Assembly: GCA_003116975.1 (NCBI GenBank)
Contig: BGKB01000110.1
Location: 124,001-188,000, forward strand
Reading direction: 5' to 3'
From: Aurantiochytrium sp. KH105
Taxonomy: Eukaryota > Sar > Bigyra > Thraustochytrida > Thraustochytriidae
Length of the DNA: 64,000 nt
Positions 31,478-41,045 of this stretch are shown piece by piece; position 1 is the first letter of the stretch; each line of letters opens with the position of its first letter. Below the pieces are notes generated by a model. The model was not told the origin of the DNA. It was given only the letters and a program-made list of their open reading frames with translations, and searched no databases. Position numbers and translations under genes: made by a program.

Positions 31478-33094
31478 CTAGTTTGAGGACGGGTTGCCAA
31501 CTCCGGTTCCGCTATTACGACCATCTCCACCCTTGGACGGCGGTCCGTTTTTGACTGCTTCTTCTTGGAGCTCACGCAAGACCTCCTGCACAAGCTCTTC
31601 GTCCATGTCGCCAAGACTGGAGCGCAGCTCTTGCATGATGCTTTGGAATTCGGGAGGCAGTTCACCCTCGCTGGGAAGAACAATGCTGGGGTCTACGGCC
31701 CTGAGGTCCTCACGATCATCGTCGTCATCGGCAGCAAACTGGTTGATATCAAATGTCTTCCATTCCCTCTCGGCCGCCTCCGAATCCGGTCCCTGAAGTT
31801 GGCCATCGGGAAGCCCATTTTCACCGAAAACTTCTTCTCGGCTCTCGAGCAGCAGTTTGCGAAGCACGGCCTCATCCATATCGGGATAGGTTTCCATGGC
31901 CTCTTCCAACAATGCCTCTTCAGCTCGCGAAAGTGGTTCAAGCATGGCTTGGGCCAACGCATGCGTTTCGTTGTCGTCCGCCGCCTTCAAAGTGGAGGTA
32001 TTGGCGCTACTTTCATGAGCCCGCATAGCCCCTGCGGCATCTGCGCGGCTATCGAGAAGAATTTCGGCAAGTTCCGCGTCGCTAATGCTCGGGTTTGCAC
32101 TCCTTGCAACCTCAACGAGACGTTCTTCCAAAGGCGAAAGCGTCCCAAGAGTGTCTTCCAGCTGCCGAGCATAAGCAGTAGTTGACGCTGACTCCACGAA
32201 AGAAGACTCCTCCTCGTCCCTAAAGTCTGGAACGCTTGCGGCCACGGACGCGCGCTCCTTTGCGAGAATCGCCTTGAGCGCTACCTGCTCTTCCGGATCG
32301 AGACCAGGCCTCGACTCTTCCATTTCAATCATGACGTGGGGCGCGCGATGATGCTGCACGCGTTTGGCTACAATCGCGCGAATTTGAGGCGTACAACGGC
32401 GCATGGCCTCGGCCACGAGCTCGACCTCTTCGGGTGCCAGGGGCGAGAGGTCGTGATGAAGTGGCGGCCGCCAGACGATGGTCACATTGTGCATGTCGCC
32501 AGAAATCTTGGCGCGCACACACTCAACCGTGGAGAATGCGCCAAAGCCAACAAGACGCGAGGTCACCGCGTTGACCAAGCCAATCTCGCGGTTCACAAAG
32601 GCTTCCTGGACATGCTGCTCGATGCGCGTCTCCGCGCGCTGCTGGCGTCGCGTCACCGACCTCGGGCTTGCTCCGCGCGCCTTGGGGATGCCCTTACGCA
32701 AGAGGTCGCGATGGTGCATTTTAACGCGGGGCGCAATTGTATCGTCGGCGTCCTCGAGGTTCATAAGGTCGAGCTCCGTGAGGCCCATGCGCAGATCCTG
32801 GCGGCCCAGACGCACGTTACCGGGCCCGCGTTGACTTTTTCTGATTTTATCGGCAACGTGTTTGGGGAGCTCATCCTCCTCTGCGCCTTGCTCGGCCTCC
32901 AGCGCGCGTTTCTGAATGAGTTTCTGGCGTTTCTCATACCGCACCTTTTGCGCAATTTGCTCCTGCCGGTTCACTCGCTTGTACTTGGCGCCGCGGACGC
33001 CGGCGAGGCCCAGCGGTCTTCTCCGCTCCAGACGCGCGCCTGCCTGCCAGCCCTCCGCCGCCGCCGCCGCCGCCGCGCGCCACGCCCCGCGCAT
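31478..33094 (-). CDS. RbfA-like ribosome-binding factor with a repeat-bearing C-terminal extension
   Basis: I start it at the ATG at 33094 (538 residues); an upstream TTG extension runs through low-complexity leader. The first ~45 residues are Arg/Ala-rich with few acidic residues and look like a mitochondrial presequence. Residues ~150-260 match the RbfA KH-like fold: RIEQHVQEAFVNREIG, then VRAKISGDMHNVTIVW and a final IRAIVAKRVQHHRAPHVMIE, like the IR..ia..l.lr..P signature. RbfA assists maturation of the small ribosomal subunit rRNA end, in mitochondria or plastids in eukaryotes. The C-terminal half holds three related helical units at ~315-350, ~383-420 and ~476-510 (LSxxEExLxExA...LLxSR), which are not part of usual RbfA. 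The domain call is moderately strong; the function of the extension is unknown. Confidence 0.78.
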   Translation of the reverse strand: MRGAWRAAAAAAAEGWQAGARLERRRPLGLAGVRGAKYKRVNRQEQIAQKVRYEKRQKLIQKRALEAEQGAEEDELPKHVADKIRKSQRGPGNVRLGRQDLRMGLTELDLMNLEDADDTIAPRVKMHHRDLLRKGIPKARGASPRSVTRRQQRAETRIEQHVQEAFVNREIGLVNAVTSRLVGFGAFSTVECVRAKISGDMHNVTIVWRPPLHHDLSPLAPEEVELVAEAMRRCTPQIRAIVAKRVQHHRAPHVMIEMEESRPGLDPEEQVALKAILAKERASVAASVPDFRDEEESSFVESASTTAYARQLEDTLGTLSPLEERLVEVARSANPSISDAELAEILLDSRADAAGAMRAHESSANTSTLKAADDNETHALAQAMLEPLSRAEEALLEEAMETYPDMDEAVLRKLLLESREEVFGENGLPDGQLQGPDSEAAEREWKTFDINQFAADDDDDREDLRAVDPSIVLPSEGELPPEFQSIMQELRSSLGDMDEELVQEVLRELQEEAVKNGPPSKGGDGRNSGTGVGNPSSN

Positions 33095-33696
33095 CCTGCT
33101 CCCGTCCCGCGGGCCCGCGACCGCGACCTCGACTCGCCGCCGCCACCAGACAGGACAGCCAGCCTCGCAGACCGAGCCAGGCTCTCGCGCCTCCCTCCCG
33201 CGCAGCGCAGGCCGGGGCGCAGAAGGAAAGCAGGAAAGCAGCCACGGGCCGCGCGCGTGCGGAGACAGGCGACTGCGAGCGGGTTGCGAGCGAGCGAGCG
33301 CGCGAGCAAGCAAGAGGTTTGCAAGCAGGCAAGCAAGCAAGCAAGCAAGCAAGGAGAGAAGCGTCTGGCCGCCACGAGCCGAGCTAGCTAGCTATAGCCA
33401 GCCAGCCAGCCAGCAAGCAAGCAAACCCCTTTTCCCGCCTTGGCTTTGGCTTTGGGTTTCTGCCTGGGTTTTGGCCTGCCTTGGCGAGGCGCGGCGTGCC
33501 GTGGCAGGACGAGACCTGGCTTTGGCTCTTCCGGAGAAGGGGAGCGAGGGAGCGGAGGCTGTCGCGCAGCACAGCGCTCTGTGAGGCTGCCCGCGCCCGC
33601 GCACGAGCAGGGTCGAGGGGGAACGGAGAGACTTTGGAGGAGTTTCCAGGGCGCCGCCGCTCCCAGAGCGCAAGAAAAGGCAAGACAAAGCACACC
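33095..33696. other. Divergent GC-rich promoter region
   Basis: Region between the starts of the RbfA-like gene (-) and the makorin gene (+). AAGC/CAGC tetranucleotide repeats lie at about 33305-33355 and 33397-33423, and a TTGGCTTTGGCTTTGGGTTT patch at about 33440-33460. I see no gene. Confidence 0.6.
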
Positions 33697-34950
33697 ATGA
33701 GCGCAGCCAAAACGGGAAGGAAGCTACCATGCCAATTCTTTGTAATGGGGACTTGCCAACATGCCAAAGACCAAGACTGCAGATTTAGCCACGACAGAGA
33801 TCTGTGCAAACCGGGCGCGCTCGAAGAGCCTTGCAAGCACTTCCAGGCCAAGGGATTTTGCAGAAATGGACGATTTTGCCTGAACATCCATGACCGCGAC
33901 GCCGTCGAACGCATGCAGCAGGAGCAAAGGGATCGTGCTACGCAAGGCAAGGCCAAGCCGGCGCAGCCCAAGATTCATGTGCACAGCGAGATCAAACCCC
34001 CCGTCGGCGCCGCAGAAGATAAGGCACATGGAACAACAGGCGCAAACTCGGCAGCGTCTGCCCCGCCCCACGCCCCTGACGCGGCGGCACCCACGCAGGC
34101 CGAGTTCCATGCTGCTCTCCAAGGCCGTGAGGACGAAATGTACTTTTACGGAAGTCTTCCCACTGGCACGCAAGACCAGGCGCCAGCGCGCCGAGTCGTG
34201 GAGCCGAGCCCCGATTGGGCTGAACTTGCGCACCGCGAGGCCGCGCTGCAGACACAGCAGCCGAGTGGCTTTGTGCACGACGCCAAGTCCAAGGCCCCTT
34301 GCAAGTTTTTTATGCGCGGAGAGTGCAGGTTCGGGGAGCGATGCCGGTACACGCATCCCGGGGCCGATGGCAATGGTGCTTACGCAATGTCGCCGGCGCC
34401 ACATCAACAGTCTGCTCCAATGTCTGTGGAGTCGGCCATGGATCAGTTTGAGCGACAGGCCAGTCGTGAGCTTGAGTGCGGCATTTGCCTCGAAGTTATT
34501 GCAAGCAACAAAGATGGTCGCTTTGGCATCCTTACGGGATGTGACCACGCGTTCTGCCTCTCTTGCATTAAAAATTGGCGATCGACAGAGGTTTCCAAGG
34601 GTGACGATCGCAAAGAGCTCGTGCGTCGGTGCCCGCTCTGTCGCGAGCCTTCTTATTTTGTTGTTCCGTGCGATCGCATGGTGCGAGATCCAGCACGTAA
34701 AAATGCACTCATCGAAGAGTATCAAGTCCGCATGAAAATGATTCCGTGTCGCTATTTCGACCAAGGTAATGGGACCTGCCCGTTCGGCACGAGTTGCTTT
34801 TACAAGCACGTGTATGCGAATGGTCAAGAAGAGAATCCCGGCGATCTACGGACCTACAAGGACGCCGAGGGCCGCACCAAGGTCGACAACACGAACAGAC
34901 TCTCCGAGTACTTTGACTCGGCACTCTCGATGGGAGGCCGGCCCCGATAA
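33697..34950 (+). CDS. MKRN: Makorin-type RING E3 ubiquitin ligase with CCCH zinc fingers
   Basis: The ORF is 417 residues from the ATG at 33697; further upstream only a TTG is available. The order of domains is the makorin one: CCCH fingers at ~9-32 (CQFFVMGTCQHAKDQDCRFSH), ~44-66 (CKHFQAKGFCRNGRFCLNIH) and ~198-220 (CKFFMRGECRFGERCRYTH), then a RING at ~261-318 (CGICLEVI, CDHAFCLSCI, CPLCRE), and a last CCCH at ~349-371 (CRYFDQGNGTCPFGTSCFYKH). Makorins are RNA-binding E3 ligases linked to translation and ribosome-associated quality control. All expected Cys/His ligands are visible. The linker at ~75-190 is Ala/Pro-rich and poorly conserved. The makorin assignment is firm; the target is unknown. 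The short spacer to the downstream AFG1 gene (417 bases) contains no signs of co-transcription. Confidence 0.93.
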   Translation: MSAAKTGRKLPCQFFVMGTCQHAKDQDCRFSHDRDLCKPGALEEPCKHFQAKGFCRNGRFCLNIHDRDAVERMQQEQRDRATQGKAKPAQPKIHVHSEIKPPVGAAEDKAHGTTGANSAASAPPHAPDAAAPTQAEFHAALQGREDEMYFYGSLPTGTQDQAPARRVVEPSPDWAELAHREAALQTQQPSGFVHDAKSKAPCKFFMRGECRFGERCRYTHPGADGNGAYAMSPAPHQQSAPMSVESAMDQFERQASRELECGICLEVIASNKDGRFGILTGCDHAFCLSCIKNWRSTEVSKGDDRKELVRRCPLCREPSYFVVPCDRMVRDPARKNALIEEYQVRMKMIPCRYFDQGNGTCPFGTSCFYKHVYANGQEENPGDLRTYKDAEGRTKVDNTNRLSEYFDSALSMGGRPR

Positions 34951-35367
34951 CTCTGAGATCATCTCCTGAATATATTATCAATTATTGCATGCTCTCTTTG
35001 CTATAACAGTTTGTGTAGTCCCCCATCCTCTCCTCTTCTCTCTTTCCTGGGGTCTCCGAAGGAACTCGCTCTCACGTCAGGTCAAGTCAGGTCAAGTCAT
35101 TCAATCATCTTCGTAACCCAAAGCCCGAGCTAGTCTGACCGTCAGTGAGCACAGCCCAGACTGCAAGTCGCAGTCGCAGTCGCTTCCGACACGGATTTTA
35201 TGAAATAAATAAAATAATGTTCGTCGCCTCGAGTTGCCTGTGCAAGGCTTGCTTGCAGAATTCTCAACGTGTCCTTCTCTCCTCTCTGCCTTCACAGCAA
35301 AATTATCATGATGGTGGTGTGAGGTGGTGAGCAAAAAGCTTTCGTCCCAAGTTTCGCGGACTAGACA
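34951..35367. other. Spacer between makorin and AFG1 genes
   Basis: It contains the makorin 3' UTR and the AFG1 promoter. I see a CAGGTCAAGT repeat near 35077-35097. A TAG stop at 35362 in the frame of the AFG1 ATG bounds the coding start. There is no other gene. Confidence 0.65.
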
Positions 35368-36951
35368 ATGCGACGCTTCTACGAGCGAACGCTGCGGCAA
35401 GGCTTGCTCAAGGCCGACGAGCGCCAGGTAGGTTGATGGGCGTCACCTCGCGTGAACTGGACGACGCGCTGCGCTGCAGCCGCACGCGAGCAGGGGCTCT
35501 GGGCTCTGGGCTCCAAGTCTCCTGCGATCCAGCGAAGCTAACCCGACCCCATTCGGATGTGATCCGCCGCCCCACCTGTCGGGTCTTCTATTGCACAGGC
35601 CTGGGTCGTCGGCCAACTCGACGGCCTGCAGCAGCGGCTTAGCCCATACGAAGATAAGCTCAGCACCTATCGCACGCAGTGCGAGGAATACAAGCAAGCC
35701 AAAGCGCTTCACGAGGCTCCTGCTCCTCGCCAAGGCGATGGCGATCCTGGAGCCGCTCCTCTAGATGAAAACGAGTCGCCGTCACCATCACCACCCGAGG
35801 TCCCGCGTAAACCTCGCGGTCTCTACATTCATGGCCAGGTCGGCACAGGCAAGACCGTGCTCATGGACATGTTTTATGAGACGACAAATGTGGAAAAAAA
35901 GCGCCGCGTCCATCTGCACGAGTTCATGATTGACGTCCATCAACGCATCCACAAGTGGAAGACGGAGGAGCGAGCCAGGCTCGTGGCCCAGCAAGAGGCC
36001 GCCAGGCAGGAAAAGGAAAGACAGCTCCAGGCTCAGGTCGAAGCCGGCGAAGCCCCGGAGGCCAAAGTATCATCCGAGCAAGATCGCCTCGACCTGCTCG
36101 AGGTGCGTCAGGGCGCTTCCGAGAGCGACGGCATATCTCAAGTGGCTGAGCAGCTGGCCAAGGAACATACACTGCTCGCGTTCGACGAGTTTGTCGTGAA
36201 TGACGTCGTTGATGCTCTCATCCTCAAGCATCTTTTTGGCGTCATGTTTCAACACGGTGTCGTCGTCGTCGCCACTTCGAATACCGCCCCGGAACAGCTC
36301 TACAAGGACGGCCTCAATTACTTTTACTTCGCGCCCTTTATCGACATTCTCAAGGCGCAATGCAAGGTGCTCGACATGGACTCGTCCACGGATTATCGGC
36401 TCTTGGGCGGAACAGAGGCGACATCGGATCGCGTCTTTGCGCCCATTAATCCAGACACAAGGACCGAATTTGAGGCTGTTTTCGCAGCACTGACGGACGG
36501 AGCCAAGATTGACCAACGCACCGTGCCCGTGGCCTTTGGTCGCAAAGTCGTGGCCAAAGCCTGCACAGATACAGTGTGTCGCTTTGACTTTGAAGAACTT
36601 TGTGGCGATCGCGAGCCTGTCATGGGCGCGACGGACTTTAAGGCTCTTTGTGAAACCTTTGAGACCATTATGATCGAAAATGTGCCTGTCATGGGCTTTG
36701 ACAATCACAACGAGACGCGTCGCTTCATCACGCTCGTTGACCAAATGTACGACCGTGGAGTCAATATCGTTCTCCTCGCCGATGCTGAGCTTAAGGACTT
36801 GATTCAGATCTCAGGAGAGGCACTTCCAGCGCAGGGCGACTCGGGCGCTTCTGGGGCAGACGAGCTCTTCTCGCTCAAGGAAATGCGTATGGCCGCCAAA
36901 CGTCTTTCTTCACGCCTCGTCGAAATGACCTCTGCTGCTTCCGCTCGATGA
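35368..36951 (+). CDS. AFG1: AFG1-like AAA-type ATPase (two exons)
   Basis: Exon 1 (35368-35427) encodes 20 residues ending in DERQ; exon 2 (35599-36951) continues in phase. The joint gives 470 residues. The joined start (YERTLRQGLLKADERQ then AWVVGQLDGL) matches the AFG1/ZapE signature of a short N-terminal helix followed by Dx..Q..v...L. Walker A is GQVGTGKT at residues 99-106, Walker B is LLAFDEF (Asp216, Glu217), and ATSNTAPEQLYKDGL is the conserved sensor block. AFG1/LACE1 is a mitochondrial ATPase that clears surplus respiratory-chain subunits. No targeting peptide is visible in this model, so an upstream exon with one is possible. A coiled, charged insertion (~residues 145-195) is longer than usual. 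ATG at 35368 is preceded by an in-frame TAG. Confidence 0.9.
35428..35598 (+). other. Spliceosomal intron in AFG1
   Basis: A 171-nt GT-AG intron. The donor is CAG|GTAGGT, the branch-like CTAAC lies at 35538-35542, and the acceptor is TTGCACAG with no AG between branch and acceptor. Two in-frame stops (TAA at 35539, TGA at 35557) make the unspliced frame closed. Joining the exons restores the AFG1 N-terminal signature. Confidence 0.88.
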
Positions 36952-37305
36952 TGATTAGCGCACGTGTTAGCAGGTAGGTGATGATCAAAGTTAATCTTTC
37001 GGTTCATTTTGGGGAAATGATCGACCATTAGCATTTTCGTTTCTTTCTTTGGCAAGATTTTACATTGTCACTGGCAAGTTGCGTGGCCATTCGTTCTTTT
37101 GATTCTCTTCTTCTTGATTCGAGAAACGCCAAAGCTAGAGGATCAGAGATTCCGAATTCCACGTTTCCTTGCCAGGGTGGGTTGGGGGGGGGAAGGTTGC
37201 AACAATGGGGGAATGAATGTTTTCTTTGCTCTTCGTTTTTGCTTTTCTTTACTCTTGTGAATATTTTTTTAAAGAGTTTTTAAGTTATACGTGGAGCCTG
37301 CGTTG
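36952..37305. other. Convergent spacer between AFG1 and RhoGEF
   Basis: It holds the AFG1 3' UTR and part of the RhoGEF 3' region, with T-rich stretches near 37027-37050 and 37264-37290. I see no gene. It leads directly into the CTTTG array. Confidence 0.65.
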
Positions 37306-37415
37306 CTTTGCTTTGCTTTGCTTTGCTTTGCTTTGCTTTGCTTTGCTTTGCTTTGCTTTGCTTTGCTTTGCTTTGCTTTGCTTTGCTTTGCTTTGCTTTG
37401 CTTTGCTTTGCTTTG
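37306..37415. repeat. (CTTTG)22 pentanucleotide microsatellite abutting a stop codon
   Basis: Twenty-two perfect CTTTG copies are followed by CTTTA (37416-37420). On the RhoGEF strand this reads TAAAG then (CAAAG)n, so the RhoGEF stop TAA sits in a one-base variant of the repeat unit. Confidence 0.97.
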
Positions 37416-37417
37416 CT

Positions 37418-39328
37418 TTACTTGGATGCCGGTGGACCATTGACAGCGCCCCGAATGGCATCACCAACGCGTTCGCACGCATTCCGGCAAGACAAAGTTG
37501 CAGACTCAACTCCATTTTGAATGGAGGCAAAGTCAACGCGCTTGACTTCAGCAATGGTTTCGCGAGTCTCATTGCAAGCCATGATAAATGCAACGCCTGT
37601 CAAGTACACCAAAAGACGACGCGATGACCAGGCAAGATGAGCCGTCGCGCTCACAGAGGTTGCCCGACGTGCCAGCATGCTCCGTGAACCAACGGCCAGA
37701 GAATTCAAGTTCTCTGACGAGGTTCGACCGCAAAGTTCTCGTACGGAGTCACGCCCGTCAAGGATCTCCTGCACGAGCATCGTTCCAAGAGCCCCCGCGA
37801 CGGCAACGCCTCGTTGCATGTAGCCGCGATGACTCAGCGCCCACTGCATTAAGGATTGGGCACGAAGTGCTGCAAAGAGACGCTCGCGATTGACACGCAT
37901 CTGAACGTCCCACTGATCTTCCTGTGGAGAAGACTGTGTGATTGTCGGCGACATGGCAAGAGACTTGGCATCGTCGATGTCACCGATTTCGATGCGACGG
38001 AAACCTCCACTGCGCCTGCGGAACGCGCGCCTGCTGTCATCGCTGTCACCGCTGGTTCGAACGATTCCTAAGCTTTCGTCACAACCCATCTCATTTGCGA
38101 TGCCTGTCCGCTCGTCTTTGCAGTGCTTGGCAATGGCAATGGCAAGACCCTGGCGGTCCTCATCCTTTTCTTCGGTGGTGTCGCCAAATACTTCGTCCAA
38201 GAGCGAAGGTTTGCTGTCCGGGGGTCGCTCCATAAGGTTTTCGCGAAGTGCACTGATCCAAGCAAGTTTGTCCTCTGTGGATTCGGCCACGCATACGAGA
38301 GTGCGCGAGGCGGCTTCAATTTGAAAAGCGTCGGAGGCTCCGTGCGCAAGCGGCGACCCGTTGGGGAGATCCTCGACATTGTGCACGCGCAACATGCCTC
38401 TAAAGTGCCATTTCTTCCTGCCTCCGCGGAGACCCATGGCCGCCGCGGGCCGCGCGTAAATGAGGCAGTCGTTAAAGAGAAAGAACTTGCGGCGTTTCTT
38501 GTATTTCCGGCTGCACACCTTGAAGAGCTCGCCTTCGCGCACGAAAATGCGCTGGGTCTCAAAGAGGTGCACCTTTTCACTCGATCCACCGCCGGGGGAG
38601 CTGGGACTCAGTTCCGGCTCGATGTCATCGCGCGCCGTGTCGTAGACCAGCGAGTTTTGCACCTCCCATACCTTGACTGCATTTTCTTTCTTGCGGATAC
38701 TCTCGTTAATTTGCATGCCCACGCTTTCCATCTGCTCAAGCGCCTCGTGGCAGTCATCCAGGTCGCCATTCTCGGGAGGCAGCGCCTTACAAAGCTGCTG
38801 CAAAAGAAGAATGTGCCGCGGGACACGCTGGATGGGCATGATAAGGAGCGAGAGCAGCGTTTGTCCCTGGCCGTGTGAATGCTCGCACGAACGCACCACG
38901 GAGCCAAAGTTCGGGTTCTCGAGCGAGAGCTGCGTTACGAGCTGGACAGCCTCAGCGTGGTTGCTGCAGTACTCGGAGTAGAGTCTGTAGTAAGGTGCAA
39001 TGCGCTTGTACAACTCGCCAACGCGGCCCACAACAAGGGCTTCGCCCAGACCTCGCTGGAACTCGGTGCTGAAGGCAAGCAGCTGCTCCACATTCCCAAA
39101 GATGGCCCGCGACCGCGCCGCGTCTGCGCGCAAGGCCGCGAGCATGGGAGGCATAAAGTGGTGCACCAGAATTTCTAAAAAGTCCGAGTATCGCGCCTCG
39201 GTCTCCTGGATCTCCTCGCAGACCTTGACCCATCTCGACACGGGCTTTGACTGCCCGAGCTCATTCGCTCCAAGACTTTCCACGGCGCGTCCCAGTGCGG
39301 GCGGTGCGACTTTTGCGACCTCGGCCAT
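37418..39328 (-). CDS. Dbl-homology Rho guanine nucleotide exchange factor (DH-PH)
   Basis: I start it at the ATG at 39328 (636 residues); only a GTG lies further upstream. The DH domain spans ~31-215, with the first conserved region VCEEIQETEARYSDFLEIL and the CR3 helix LIMPIQRVPRHILLLQQL, which contacts the GTPase. The PH domain spans ~256-370 (EGELFKVCSRKYKKRRKFFLFNDCLIY, ending TEDKLAWISALREN). The family activates Rho-type GTPases by releasing GDP, at the membrane. The C-terminal ~200 residues contain a short hydrophobic segment (VYLTGVAFIMACN) and are otherwise unrecognised. Both domains look complete. The 3' end is unusual: the stop codon borders a CTTTG repeat array. Target GTPase is unknown. 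Confidence 0.92.
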   Translation of the reverse strand: MAEVAKVAPPALGRAVESLGANELGQSKPVSRWVKVCEEIQETEARYSDFLEILVHHFMPPMLAALRADAARSRAIFGNVEQLLAFSTEFQRGLGEALVVGRVGELYKRIAPYYRLYSEYCSNHAEAVQLVTQLSLENPNFGSVVRSCEHSHGQGQTLLSLLIMPIQRVPRHILLLQQLCKALPPENGDLDDCHEALEQMESVGMQINESIRKKENAVKVWEVQNSLVYDTARDDIEPELSPSSPGGGSSEKVHLFETQRIFVREGELFKVCSRKYKKRRKFFLFNDCLIYARPAAAMGLRGGRKKWHFRGMLRVHNVEDLPNGSPLAHGASDAFQIEAASRTLVCVAESTEDKLAWISALRENLMERPPDSKPSLLDEVFGDTTEEKDEDRQGLAIAIAKHCKDERTGIANEMGCDESLGIVRTSGDSDDSRRAFRRRSGGFRRIEIGDIDDAKSLAMSPTITQSSPQEDQWDVQMRVNRERLFAALRAQSLMQWALSHRGYMQRGVAVAGALGTMLVQEILDGRDSVRELCGRTSSENLNSLAVGSRSMLARRATSVSATAHLAWSSRRLLVYLTGVAFIMACNETRETIAEVKRVDFASIQNGVESATLSCRNACERVGDAIRGAVNGPPASK

Positions 39329-40001
39329 CTTCGTTGTCGAGCCCTCGTGCTGCTCGTTGTTTGCTCGCTCCTTCGCTCGCTTGCTCGTGCGCGCGCGCGC
39401 GTCCGCTTGCTCTCTCACCTTTTCGACCCCTCGCGCCGGCGAGAGCGGTCAATGTCAATTTGCGCTGCCCCTTTCTCGCCGCCCGGGTTTCTTTCTTCTC
39501 GCTCTTTCTCCCTCGCGGGGGCGGGCGGGCGGGCAGGAATCCATCTATCTATCCAGTTCCTCCGTAAAGTAATAGCAGTCCTATACTCGATCGTTTGGGT
39601 CTGGTGACTTCCTTCCTCGCAAAAATACTAATACGAAAGAAAGGAAGAAAGGAAGAAAAAGAGAGTGAGAGAGTCCAGTGCGTGCACACGCAGGAATCGA
39701 GTCGGTTGGACTCTATCCCGCCAATGCAAGGCAGCGACCGAGCACGAAAAAAAGGTTAAAAGGAAGCCGGCACTCGTCGTGCCACGCAAGGTGTAGCGGT
39801 GCACCCACAAGACGAGGCAAGTCAGGATGAAGGCAGGCAGTCCGTGCCCAGGCGGACAGAAGCAAGAGAGGTCCCCGCGACGCGCGCGGGGACCCCCGCC
39901 ACCTTTTTTTTTTTTTTCCTTCCTTCCTTGCCTTCTGTTCTTTGGCGCACACCTCTTTTCATTTTTTCCTCCCTCCAAAATCTTGCTTTCAGGTTGGTTG
40001 C
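39329..40001. other. Spacer between RhoGEF and coiled-coil gene
   Basis: Upstream region of the RhoGEF gene (-), with CGCGCG-rich runs near 39387-39402 and GGCGGGC repeats near 39520-39537, plus the 3' UTR of the coiled-coil gene with a T-rich run (about 39904-39918). I see no gene. Confidence 0.6.
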
Positions 40002-41045
40002 TCAGCCTTTCGCGCATACCTTTCTCCATGCATCTTTGAGCAAGTGCGTGGGAAGAGGATTCTCTGCGCGGTATTTGCGTAAAATCTTGAATTTGTGCTG
40101 CAGCGCCTCATCGCTTTCGAGCAGAGCAAGCTCAACTTTGGCAATGCCGCGACGATACATGTGAAGTCTTCGCGCGTCGCGTTGAGCCTGGTCCTGCGCG
40201 GCCGAAACCTCTTGCTGCAACCTCTCGAGTATGGCCTCGTGTTGCTCTTCGCGCGCCATGGCTTCCTTTCGTAGCTGCAGGATCTCGGTGCGCATTTCCT
40301 CCATTTCGTCAATCGCGATGCGCAGCTTCCCCTCCGCCACGGCCTGCCGCTCTCGAGCATGCGCCGCAACGCGCCGCGCATCCTCAGCAGTCTGAAGAGC
40401 TCGTTGTTTTGCGGCTTCTTCGGCTGCGAGCGCCTCACGTGCGTGTTTCGCTCGTAAAGATGCCGGCCCCGATTCCGCATCGCGCGCGCGCCACGCCTGG
40501 TTTTCACGCCGAAGTGTTTTGTTCAAGTATGTTGTTCGGTGATTGAGTTGCTCTGCAATCCAAAGCTTATGCTGCATGTGCTTGAGGTCGTTCTTGGCAA
40601 AGTCAACCTGTACAGCGCAAGTCTGCTGCGCAAGGGTAAGAGCTTCTTCTGGCGTAGGCGCCGCCACGGTGTCTCCATTTTCGCGATGAGTTACCGTCGC
40701 TGCTGTTTCTTCTTCTTCTTCTTCTTCTGCTGCTGCTGCTTCTGCTGCTGCTGCTGCTGCTCGCTTCTTTACGTCGCAAGAGGGCTTGAGCCCTCCTCTT
40801 TGAGTCAAACGGGCTTCAAAGTCTCGTCGCTTGGCGAGAATGTGCGCATCCAGCAGCTTGGCGAGGTCGTTGCACCCGGTGCTCTGATTCGAGGGGTGGT
40901 TGCGTAGTCGACGCGGGCTTTGCGCAGGCGCCAGTTCGTCGTCGCATAGTTCTCGAAGCAGACTTCGCTCCAGCGAAAGCTTCTCTTCCAGCTCTCGATA
41001 GGCTTCGTCGTCCTGTCTGCGCAGCAACCCTCTTGAGAGCAGCAT
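40002..41045 (-). CDS. Coiled-coil protein of unknown function
   Basis: The ORF gives 347 residues from the ATG at 41045; the frame extends upstream only to a GTG. An N-terminal helical stretch (EAYRELEEKLSLERSLLREL) precedes a poly-Ala/poly-Glu insertion encoded by CTT/CTG-type repeats (about 40711-40765). The C-terminal two thirds (~160-345) are a long alpha-helical coiled coil rich in Ala, Glu, Arg and Gln, such as EEMRTEILQLRKEAMAREEQHEAI, then KILRKYRAENPLPTHLLKDAWR. No catalytic motif or known domain is apparent. Cytoskeletal, centrosomal or scaffolding roles are common for such proteins but are speculation here. It shares a 1.1-kb divergent region with PCNA. Confidence 0.75.
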   Translation of the reverse strand: MLLSRGLLRRQDDEAYRELEEKLSLERSLLRELCDDELAPAQSPRRLRNHPSNQSTGCNDLAKLLDAHILAKRRDFEARLTQRGGLKPSCDVKKRAAAAAAEAAAAEEEEEEETAATVTHRENGDTVAAPTPEEALTLAQQTCAVQVDFAKNDLKHMQHKLWIAEQLNHRTTYLNKTLRRENQAWRARDAESGPASLRAKHAREALAAEEAAKQRALQTAEDARRVAAHARERQAVAEGKLRIAIDEMEEMRTEILQLRKEAMAREEQHEAILERLQQEVSAAQDQAQRDARRLHMYRRGIAKVELALLESDEALQHKFKILRKYRAENPLPTHLLKDAWRKVCAKG

